A stretch of DNA of 64,000 nt from Clostridiaceae bacterium (lineage in GTDB: Bacteria; Bacillota; Clostridia; Lachnospirales; Lachnospiraceae): positions 1-64,000 of the forward strand of contig CAJTGF010000023.1 of assembly GCA_910575585.1 (NCBI GenBank), read 5' to 3'. Every line of letters begins with the position of its first letter. The first letter of the stretch is position 1. The translations under genes and the position numbers were made by a program. Below, in pieces: positions 1 to 6,197 of the stretch. The notes beneath the pieces were generated by a model. It saw only the letters and a list, made by a program, of their open reading frames with translations. It was not told the DNA's origin and made no database searches.

Positions 1-223
<223 letters not shown>

Positions 224-397
224 CTAATTTACGCTGTTTTCCGCTATCTCCTTAACCCTTTTTGTTATCTGTTCCTCGGCTATCCGCTTGAATACCGTTT
301 CCATTTTTTCAGTACCTACATAGTGCCTTTCCACGATAATTTTTGTGGGTGGGTGCTGTCGGGTGGCTCTATGCTGTGTATTGCTGTCTTTGCTCAT
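224..397 (-). CDS. Small conserved-looking protein upstream of the recombinase
   Basis: A 57-aa ORF begins MSKDSNTQHRATRQHPPTKI and ends in a charged helical segment (KRIAEEQITKRVKEIAENSVN split over its last third). It has an AAAGGAG ribosome site before the ATG and ends about 70 bases before the serine recombinase start on the same strand. Small ORFs of this kind, called TnpW in Tn4451-like elements, often precede the recombinase. The match here rests on position and the PPT..V motif only, so the family name is tentative. No catalytic residues are visible. Confidence 0.5.
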   Translation of the reverse strand: MSKDSNTQHRATRQHPPTKIIVERHYVGTEKMETVFKRIAEEQITKRVKEIAENSVN

Positions 398-411
398 AAA
401 TCTGCTCCTTT

Positions 412-452
412 ACAATAAAATAGAGCGCATAGATTTGTTTTCTATACGCTCT
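412..452 (-). terminator. Intrinsic terminator between 512-949 and the small ORF
   Basis: Read on the minus strand, an 11-bp stem (442-452 with 422-432, AGAGCGTATAG/CTATGCGCTCT, one wobble) is followed by ATTTTATT. It lies between two co-directional genes and may reduce read-through into the recombinase. Confidence 0.6.
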
Positions 453-511
453 GACGCTGTGTTACTTATTCAGTTGTGATTGTGATAATGGTTGTTTAGA
501 GAATATGAAAT

Positions 512-949
512 TTATCTCTCTGACATATATTTCTGTATTTCATCAGATGTTAGTTTTCTTACTTGCGTGTTTGCATATTCTTTGTATTTTTCAACAATGA
601 AAATAGGTTTCATTTTATCACAAGTTTTTCCTTTGTTCTTTTTTAGATATAATAGCAAGTCCTCACTGTCCGCAAAGATTTTGTATGAAAGTCTGCCGTT
701 TTCACTTTTTATCTCATAAATACCGCATGGTTTCTTCATACTGTAATCAGCAGTGCGCAAATATAATTTTGCAATCTCTAACGACTTAAAAGGGAAATTC
801 CACCGTTGCAACCCACGCTTGGGGTCATGTTCAATACAAATGCACCGCCCACAAGTCCCACAAATGTATTGTGTATGATTTGCTAAGCAATCCAATGGAT
901 TTAATAGTGGTGTTATTCTATTTTCACTAATATAACATTCCATGCACAT
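512..949 (-). CDS. Cys-rich hypothetical protein of a mobile element
   Basis: This 145-aa protein begins MCMECYISENRI. Cysteines C2, C5, C20 and the CGTCGRCICIEH segment look like metal ligands (zinc-ribbon style). The C-terminal half is lysine-rich and helical with no recognisable catalytic motif. The start is supported by AAGGGAG ten bases upstream. It lies between a broken C-terminal fragment (1022-1136) and the small ORF at 224-397, all on the minus strand, and is therefore likely mobile-element cargo. I do not recognise the family. Confidence 0.6.
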   Translation of the reverse strand: MCMECYISENRITPLLNPLDCLANHTQYICGTCGRCICIEHDPKRGLQRWNFPFKSLEIAKLYLRTADYSMKKPCGIYEIKSENGRLSYKIFADSEDLLLYLKKNKGKTCDKMKPIFIVEKYKEYANTQVRKLTSDEIQKYMSER

Positions 950-1021
950 TTCAATTTCACTCCCTTTGCAACTTTTGATTTTTACCTCTAACAGAATACC
1001 ATAATCACACTCATATTTCCA

Positions 1022-1136
1022 TTAAATTTCTTCCTCCCTCCGTTTCGTTCTGCTCTGTTGCCTGTTATGCTGTCGGTTCTCGTTCTGAAGTTCCCTCTCA
1101 AGGTTCTTCCTGTTATAGCTGATTACCTCGGCATAC
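1022..1136 (-). pseudogene. C-terminal remnant of an interrupted gene, possibly a relaxase
   Basis: The last 38 codons of a minus-strand gene are readable (QYAEVISYNRKNLERELQNE, then a very basic Q/R-rich tail ending EEI and a TAA stop). The reading frame ends exactly at the left end of the transposon at 1137, where a stop appears. The charged Q/R-rich tail is typical of mobilisation or relaxase proteins, but that identity is a guess. The rest of the gene is not found on the other side of the transposon (4206 onward encodes something else), so insertion was accompanied or followed by a rearrangement. Confidence 0.5.
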
Positions 1137-1144
1137 TGTTATCC

Positions 1145-1195
1145 AGCACCCTAGGTGCTCCAGATCTTTCTTATATTCGTCAAATTAAATGAAGG
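1145..1195 (+). repeat. Left-end transposase-binding repeats
   Basis: Two copies of a site resembling TGCAAATTAGATGCACC occur: AGCACCCTAGGTGCTCC at 1145-1161 (itself near-palindromic) and a weaker copy at 1179-1195 (core CAAATTA.ATG). The first lies 8 bases from the element tip, the same offset as on the right end. Confidence 0.55.
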
Positions 1196-1251
1196 TACTG
1201 GCTCATATATTCTGATGTATTTTACAGCAGAGTGTTTGAACCAGTACCTTC
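1191..1251. repeat. 15-bp inverted repeat in the transposon leader
   Basis: GAAGGTACTGGCTCA (1191-1205) pairs with TGAACCAGTACCTTC (1237-1251), one mismatch, with a 31-base loop. It lies between the left end and the first gene. It could be a read-through blocker that insulates the transposon from outside transcription, or a regulatory site. There is no clear T-run. Confidence 0.55.
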
Positions 1252-1374
1252 TTGTGTTATCATATCAAAGTTACAAGAATAGCAGGTATCCCACCGACCA
1301 AAGTTTGATACCCGCTATCAAAACAATCCTCACAGTGCAGCATCTTTCAATGTAACACTGCAAGCAACACCTTT

Positions 1375-1896
1375 ATGATAACAATTACGGTACCTTTTGA
1401 CAATCCACTCGATCAAAAAACTTATGAAAATATCATCAACACCTTACAGTTTCACCAGCTACAGTGTACCTGTGGCCATTCTGGCTGCTTAACTATCCAT
1501 GGTTATTACACCCGCTCTCTCAAAAAAGACGATTCCGGGATCTCTTTATCTATCTGTCGCGTCAGATGCTCTCACTGCGGCAGGACTCATGCTTTACTTC
1601 CTTCTTTACTTGTTCCTTACTCCCAGGTATCCCTGCAGGATCAGATTTCTATCATCTCTGACTATGAGGCTTCTGGAGATTATGAGAAAATCATGGCTGG
1701 CACTCTCTCCGTTGATGAAAATCTCATTGCATCCATCATCAAACGATATGTGAAGCACTGGATGCAGAAGGTCCGTTCCTTCCGTATTGGATTATCTTTC
1801 CCGCCCCGTCTCGTAATGCAGTGTTTTGCTTTTTTCGGGAACCAGTTCATGCAGATAAGGCAGACTCCAAATATTCTGTTTCTAACACCCACATAG
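1375..1896 (+). CDS. DUF6431-like zinc-finger protein of the transposon
   Basis: This 173-aa protein has an N-terminal zinc-binding region: CTCGHSGCLTIHGYY around residues 32-46, then CRVRCSHCGRTHALLPSLLV around 61-80. A helical C-terminal half follows, resembling a helix-turn-helix (LQDQISIISDYEASGDYEKI). I recognise this as the DUF6431 type found next to DDE/ATPase pairs in Lachnospiraceae. It probably binds DNA and could choose targets or regulate transposition; that role is inference. It is the first gene of the three-gene transposon, 80 bases before the transposase. No good ribosome site precedes the ATG, which is odd. Confidence 0.65.
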   Translation: MITITVPFDNPLDQKTYENIINTLQFHQLQCTCGHSGCLTIHGYYTRSLKKDDSGISLSICRVRCSHCGRTHALLPSLLVPYSQVSLQDQISIISDYEASGDYEKIMAGTLSVDENLIASIIKRYVKHWMQKVRSFRIGLSFPPRLVMQCFAFFGNQFMQIRQTPNILFLTPT

Positions 1897-1976
1897 CCTT
1901 ACAGGAAAACGCTTTTGCTTCCTCTTATACTAAAGAAAACAAGTTTTCTTAGAAAAAACGAAAGAGAGGACTTTAA

Positions 1977-3221
1977 ATGAAACAGGAATTAGCACAGGAT
2001 ATCGCTTTAATGCGTTATTCCATGATCTCACCGCTGATTGTCGGTCTCCCGGATGAGTACAAATCCAAGGAAGCTTACTTTCGTGCGGCTTCTGCACGTG
2101 GTGCACTCCATCCAAACGGATCCTTCATCCATCCGGCACCGACATCCATTAAACGCTGGTACCAGCACTACCAAAAGAATGGTTTTGACGGGCTGCTTCC
2201 TTCCAGCCGCAGCGATGAAGGTACTTCCCGAAAGATCCATCCGGATCTTGAGGAACAGATCAGATATCTGAAAACGAACTATCCCCGCATGTCTGCGGCA
2301 GCCATCTTCCGTCAGCTATGCGACAACGGTTCTGTCAACCGTAATGAATTATCAGAATCCACGGTGAACCGTTTCCTTAACAGCCTTGCCCGGAAAGAAA
2401 GGACAACGAACAATCAGGACATGAGACGCTATGAACGTGCCCATGCCAATGAGGTCTGGTGTGGAGACAGCAGCGTTGGCCCTTATCTGAAAACAGAAGA
2501 TGGCAGAAAGCATAAGGTTTATGTGATTGCACTTATTGATGATGCCAGCCGCTACATCGTCGGCATTGATGTCTTTTTCAATGATAACTTTGCAAACCTT
2601 ATGTCTGTCATGAAATCTGCTGTTGCAAAGTTTGGCGTTCCGAAGTTATTCAACTTTGATAATGGCAGTTCCTACAAGAATAAACAGATGGACCTGCTTG
2701 CTGCCCGTATCGGGTCCACGGTTCATTATGACCAGCCATATACACCAACCCAAAAGGCCAAGGTGGAGCGTTGGTTCCGTACCATGAAAGATCAGTGGAT
2801 GGCAGGCCTTGACATGCGGGATTTCCATACCCTTGAGGAGCTTCGAGGAAGCCTGTACACGTATGTCAATCAGTATAACCAGAAGATCCACTCTTCCCTG
2901 AATGGAAAGAGTCCGCAGGAACGCTACTTTAGCGAGCCGGACTGCTTCCACCGCTTACCCGAAGATAAGATCGATCAGTTATTCTTACTGGAGTTAGAGC
3001 GTCGTGTTTCCATTGACTGTGTGGTTACGATTGATCACATCGAGTATGAGGTCGATTACCGTTTTGCAAAACAAAGGATCAGACTCCGTTATTCTCCTAA
3101 TATGGAGTTCATCTACGTTGTAGAAGCAGATGGTACGCTTACACCCATCCGTCTTCTTAATAAGATCGAAAATGCAGATATCAAGCGTGAAAAGCCACGT
3201 CTTTATGGGGGTGATGACTAA
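1977..3221 (+). CDS. DDE transposase (Mu/IS481-like, integrase core)
   Basis: This 414-aa protein has an N-terminal helix-turn-helix region (about 60-130: helix-rich, LEEQIRYLKTNYPRMSAAAI), then an rve/RNase-H-like integrase core. The catalytic triad is visible as D in WCGDSSVG (about residue 162), D in FNFDNGSS (about 227) and E in QKAKVERWFR (about 263). The C-terminal 90 residues resemble a Mu-transposase C-terminal beta barrel (IDHIEYEVDYRFAKQRIRLR). It catalyses strand transfer of the element. An AGAGAGGAC ribosome site precedes the ATG. It overlaps the ATPase gene by one base (stop TAA/start ATG), so the two are translationally coupled. Length is normal, with no frameshift. Confidence 0.88.
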   Translation: MKQELAQDIALMRYSMISPLIVGLPDEYKSKEAYFRAASARGALHPNGSFIHPAPTSIKRWYQHYQKNGFDGLLPSSRSDEGTSRKIHPDLEEQIRYLKTNYPRMSAAAIFRQLCDNGSVNRNELSESTVNRFLNSLARKERTTNNQDMRRYERAHANEVWCGDSSVGPYLKTEDGRKHKVYVIALIDDASRYIVGIDVFFNDNFANLMSVMKSAVAKFGVPKLFNFDNGSSYKNKQMDLLAARIGSTVHYDQPYTPTQKAKVERWFRTMKDQWMAGLDMRDFHTLEELRGSLYTYVNQYNQKIHSSLNGKSPQERYFSEPDCFHRLPEDKIDQLFLLELERRVSIDCVVTIDHIEYEVDYRFAKQRIRLRYSPNMEFIYVVEADGTLTPIRLLNKIENADIKREKPRLYGGDD

Positions 3222-4021
3222 TGGATTATACGGTCCGCTATGGTTTGGAATTCAACCCATTTTTAAAGAACTCCAAGGAAATCTTTGTATCAACGGATGA
3301 ATCAAAAGAAGTTTTGTTCCGCCTGAACTATCTTGCAAAAACAAAAGGCTTCGGCCTGCTCACCGGCAGTCCCGGCCGTGGAAAAACAACTGCCATCAGA
3401 GCCTGGAGACAGGGATTAAACAACTCGCAATACAAAGTGGTCTATACCTGTTTTTCCACCTTTAGTCCCAATGATTTCTATCGGGATCTTGCTGCCGAAC
3501 TGGGGGCACAGGCCCACTATCGGAAACCGGACAACTTCCGTGCAATCCAGGAAGAACTTACCAGACTTTCTGTTGAAAAAAGGAAAACGCCTGTTATCAT
3601 CATTGATGAGGCGAACTACATCAGTTCCGCTATCCTGAATGACTTCAAGCTTTTATTTAATTTTGAGATGGATTCCAGGGATCGTGCTGTAGTTCTGCTG
3701 TCTGGGCTTCCATCTTTAAATGCAACACTTCGTCTTAGTGTCCATGAACCATTCCGTCAAAGGATCATCATGAACTATGAGATCCCTGCATTTACCAGGG
3801 AAGAAGGACGATCCTATATCCTGGAAAAGCTTCAGGGCGCTGGCGCTGCCAGAGCAATTTTTGAAGATGCTGCACTGGAAGCCATCCTAAATGCATCCGA
3901 TGGAACCCCGCGTGTCATCAACAATCTATGCAACAGTTGTCTTCTGATCGGAGACTCCAGGAAGAGTAATATGATCACAGCAGAAATCGTCATGCAGGCA
4001 ATCAACAATAATGAGATTTAG
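3221..4021 (+). CDS. AAA ATPase of the transposon (ExeA/TniB/MuB-like)
   Basis: This 266-aa protein carries Walker A GSPGRGKTT (about residue 49), Walker B VIIIDEANY (about 127) and a sensor-like LLSGLPSL segment (about 160). The family comprises target-selection ATPases (MuB, TnsC, TniB, IstB/ExeA relatives) that recruit the DDE transposase to DNA. It starts in the stop codon of the transposase, confirming the A/B pair. It ends at a strong terminator. Which target preference it confers cannot be read from sequence. Confidence 0.85.
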   Translation: MDYTVRYGLEFNPFLKNSKEIFVSTDESKEVLFRLNYLAKTKGFGLLTGSPGRGKTTAIRAWRQGLNNSQYKVVYTCFSTFSPNDFYRDLAAELGAQAHYRKPDNFRAIQEELTRLSVEKRKTPVIIIDEANYISSAILNDFKLLFNFEMDSRDRAVVLLSGLPSLNATLRLSVHEPFRQRIIMNYEIPAFTREEGRSYILEKLQGAGAARAIFEDAALEAILNASDGTPRVINNLCNSCLLIGDSRKSNMITAEIVMQAINNNEI

Positions 4022-4057
4022 CAGCAAAAGCAGGGCAACCTGCTTTTGCTGCTTTTC
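4020..4057 (+). terminator. Strong intrinsic terminator of the transposon operon
   Basis: A perfect 15-bp stem (4020-4034 with 4039-4053, AGCAGCAAAAGCAGG) closes a GCAA tetraloop and is followed by TTTTC. The stem begins within the ATPase stop codon. Confidence 0.9.
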
Positions 4058-4156
4058 TCTGATCTCTTAATTTGGCTCAATCTTTATGACGATCAAATAG
4101 CTTGCCAATGTTGGTGCAGGCAATCTGCTAATACTCAACACACAAAGCTAAAATCA

Positions 4157-4197
4157 GGCGCATCTAATCTGCATGGAGCTGGTGCATCTAATTTGCA
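4157..4197 (+). repeat. Right-end transposase-binding direct repeats
   Basis: Two 17-bp copies, GGCGCATCTAATCTGCA (4157-4173) and GGTGCATCTAATTTGCA (4181-4197), are spaced 24 bases start to start. Read inward from the right tip they begin 8 and 32 bases from the end. They match the left-end site at the same 8-base offset. Confidence 0.65.
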
Positions 4198-4205
4198 GGA
4201 CAACA

Positions 4206-4290
4206 TGATAGCAGCATAGCGTATGACGACTTTGCAAAAGCCATTGAAAGAATACATGATGTGTTCCTTGTATGCTTCTGTACAAGCCAT
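4206..4290 (-). pseudogene. N-terminal fragment of an ICE sigma-70-like regulator, cut by the transposon
   Basis: A minus-strand reading frame starts at 4290 behind AAAGGGGG and reads MACTEAYKEHIMYSFNGFCK then VVIRYAA before entering transposon sequence at 4205. This opening resembles small sigma-70-family proteins of Tn916/Tn1549-type elements, so the gene was probably truncated by the transposon. Recognition is from memory of the family opening, hence moderate confidence. Confidence 0.5.
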
Positions 4291-4417
4291 AGAAATTCCC
4301 CCTTTCTCCCACAAAGGGCGGTGCATGGTTTACAGTTGCTTTATATAATACAAAGGACAGCACTTTAGACTGCTACCCTATGATTATCTTCTGGCATACT
4401 TTTGGTATTTCATTTTC

Positions 4418-4463
4418 AAGAAAAATAGCCGACAAACTGTGATTTCTCACAAATCTGTCGGCT
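4418..4463 (-). terminator. Intrinsic terminator after the KTR gene
   Basis: On the minus strand, AGCCGACA (4463-4456) pairs with TGTCGGCT (4434-4427) plus an inner TGTG/CACA stem, followed by ATTTTTCTT. It sits 44 bases beyond the stop of the gene at 4507-4713. The remainder of 4291-4506 holds no gene that I can support. Confidence 0.7.
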
Positions 4464-4506
4464 CTGCGTCTGGCTCTTTAATGATATACTGTCTTGATTG
4501 AATAAT

Positions 4507-4713
4507 TCAAACAGGGTACTCTGTTAATAAATTCTTCCCCTTAACATTTAACCCTCTAATAACTGTTATCTGAAAGTTCTTTGCGTCAATTAAACTTTCT
4601 TGCTTGCACTTAGGGCAATAAAGAGGAAAATTTTTTAATTCTGTATCTGCTTGTATCTGCAATCGTGTTTTATTTCCACAAACAGGACAACATATCCACT
4701 GTAAAACTCTCAT
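4507..4713 (-). CDS. Cysteine-rich KTR-type protein
   Basis: A 68-aa protein has two CxxC knuckles, CCPVCGNKTRLQ (around 8-19) and YCPKCKQE (around 33-40), and the KTR tripeptide that gives the family its name. It is very common in Tn916-family and tetracycline-resistance elements. It is probably a zinc-ribbon DNA- or RNA-binding accessory protein; function is unknown. It has a GAGGTAATAG ribosome site upstream. It sits between the transposon and two further small genes on the same strand. Confidence 0.8.
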   Translation of the reverse strand: MRVLQWICCPVCGNKTRLQIQADTELKNFPLYCPKCKQESLIDAKNFQITVIRGLNVKGKNLLTEYPV

Positions 4714-4809
4714 TGAACTATTACCTCCCTCTACGCTTATTTGTAAAATCTCACAAATTTATGGTCTTAGGATTACTTTTGAATATATCAAACGCATTGC
4801 TTGCAATAC

Positions 4810-5232
4810 CTAATATGTTCTCTTGGAAAAATCTTCTGGTAAAAAATCGCATTGACTATTGGGAACACCTAATTTTTTTGCATAGCTAATCAGTTCATTC
4901 CAATTTTCTTTATCTTCTGCATGGGATATATCAAGCATTTTTCCATGAATAGGTGTAATACCTTTTCCAGATAAGTCAAATATTCTTGTACGGAAAATGA
5001 CAATAACCCTTTCCCTATTGTGAAAGGTAATATACCATTCTTTTTTTAGACTTGTACTCATATTAGATTGAAAATCCTTTGCTATTTCCTCAATTTTTTT
5101 ACTTGGAAGTTCTACAGTATAAATTTTAACTAACCCTAAGAAACGCTTTTTTATATCAACTATTTTAAACTTTTTGAGCATAGAAATATCTCTAAGGCTT
5201 AGATTGATTACTTCTCCATAATAGCGTGACAT
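4810..5232 (-). CDS. Hypothetical mobile-element protein
   Basis: This 140-aa soluble protein begins MSRYYGEVINLSLRDISMLK. There are no membrane segments, cysteine knuckles or catalytic motifs. The alternating beta/helix pattern (KRFLGLVKIYTVEL, WYITFHNRERVIVIFRTRIF) suggests a small alpha/beta fold. It starts 25 bases after the XRE regulator stop on the same strand and is probably co-transcribed with it. The A/T-rich coding matches its neighbours and differs from the GC-rich recombinase, suggesting a different origin. Not recognised. Confidence 0.6.
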   Translation of the reverse strand: MSRYYGEVINLSLRDISMLKKFKIVDIKKRFLGLVKIYTVELPSKKIEEIAKDFQSNMSTSLKKEWYITFHNRERVIVIFRTRIFDLSGKGITPIHGKMLDISHAEDKENWNELISYAKKLGVPNSQCDFLPEDFSKRTY

Positions 5233-5257
5233 ATTTTTTCCCTCATATTAAACTGTT

Positions 5258-5875
5258 TTATTCACTCCAATTCATTTCATTATCTGAAATTCCTTGTATT
5301 CTACATTCATTACAAACAATAGCTTTTTCTTCTTTATTCCCAATGGTATATTTCAATATTTTGTTTTTGAAAACGATATATTTTGTATTATTGCATTTGA
5401 AGTCAACAAACCAATTTACACCTTTTTCATGGTCTGCTATTAAAGCTCTTGAAGCTAATTCCGGGAAATTTGGAACGCTGGATGTAAAAAAAATAACAGT
5501 CCAATATTTGGGTACTCCACCAGTATTCCATAATTCAACTTTATGAACCCGAATATAATCCAAAAGTGTTTCATCTTCTATGCTTTCTTTAATCAACGCA
5601 CCCTCATATAATTTTGCTCTCTCTTTTCTGATAGCATTATTCCCACAGGTATAGACTTCTCTTGTTCCATTGATTGAAAGTTCATCTTTTAACAGGACAT
5701 CAACTGTTACTTGAAACAAATTGCTCAATATAATCAATTTTTCTGTTTCTGGAAGCGCAATATCAGCTTCCCATTTAGAAATAGATTGTCGGCTCACATT
5801 ACAGATAGCTGCTAGTTCTTCCTGTGAGTAACTATTTTCTTTTCTAAGTAACTGGATTTTTTCAGACAGTTTCAT
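5258..5875 (-). CDS. XRE-family transcriptional regulator
   Basis: The 205-aa protein opens with a classic HTH_3 domain at residues 5-60: IQLLRKENSYSQEELAAICN, then VSRQSISKWEADIALPETEKL. This is followed by about 140 residues of a separate domain ending in a CNECRIQG cysteine pair. The N-terminal domain binds operators as a dimer. The C-terminal domain (IRVHKVELWNTGGVPKYWTV) looks like a small beta-rich sensor but is not one I know. It has AAGGAGGTGTTTCT ahead of the ATG. As the promoter-proximal gene it probably controls itself and 4810-5232. Confidence 0.85.
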   Translation of the reverse strand: MKLSEKIQLLRKENSYSQEELAAICNVSRQSISKWEADIALPETEKLIILSNLFQVTVDVLLKDELSINGTREVYTCGNNAIRKERAKLYEGALIKESIEDETLLDYIRVHKVELWNTGGVPKYWTVIFFTSSVPNFPELASRALIADHEKGVNWFVDFKCNNTKYIVFKNKILKYTIGNKEEKAIVCNECRIQGISDNEMNWSE

Positions 5876-6059
5876 AGAAACACCTCCTTGCGTTCTCGTA
5901 GATTATAACAAATATAAATAATTAAGACTATCAACTTTCTCGTTCTTTTTCGCAACCTATAAGTGCAACCCATAATTATAAATGATATATGCGAAAAATC
6001 GGTATGAGATGGATTCCGTAGTAGTCGGCATTGCTGGTAATGTGTATAACTGGCTGTCT

Positions 6060-6152
6060 TATGGAATTGTGGGTAACTCTGTTTGCAGGACGTGGGAAAG
6101 CTGCTCTTTAGCTTTTCCATGTGCTGTGAATAGAGTTATCCATGATTCCATA
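6060..6152 (+). ncRNA. 43-bp G·U-rich hairpin, possible structured RNA
   Basis: Arm 6060-6102 pairs with 6110-6152 around a 7-base loop: 34 Watson-Crick pairs, 8 wobbles and 1 mismatch. All eight deviations are G·U or U·G on the plus strand, and would be A·C mismatches on the minus strand. That one-sided pattern is what selection on a plus-strand RNA would leave. No T-run follows. The rest of 5876-6197 contains the XRE promoter region and nothing else I can identify. An element end or att-associated structure is the alternative. Confidence 0.5.
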
Positions 6153-6197
6153 GCCTGTTATGCACATTTCCACAATGCGCCTTTTGTTTTTCAGTCC

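Larger units (their letters stand above)
1137..4205 (+). mobile_element. 3.07-kb Tn7/Mu-like transposon: DUF6431-like protein, DDE transposase, AAA ATPase
   Basis: The ends are related and inverted: TGTTATCCAGCA at 1137-1148 and, reading inward from 4205, TGTTGTCCTGCA (10 of 12 identical), giving the TGT...ACA tips of Mu/Tn7/IS481-type DDE elements. Inside each tip, at the same offset of 8 bases, is a 17-bp site (1145-1161 and 4181-4197, 11/17 alike). A second copy is at 4157-4173 on the right and a weaker one at 1179-1195 on the left. Repeated transposase-binding sites are typical of elements that pair a DDE transposase with an ATPase. Flanks show no target-site duplication (CATAC versus TGATA), suggesting later rearrangement. 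Confidence 0.8.

Noticed and set aside
1191-1251. Inverted repeat considered as the transposon's own terminal repeat
   Set aside because: The true tips are TGTTATCC (1137) and its partner at 4205; this repeat is internal and has no counterpart on the right end.
6060-6152. Long hairpin considered as terminator of the XRE or recombinase gene
   Set aside because: There is no T-run on either strand and wobble pairs favour the strand opposite to those genes.
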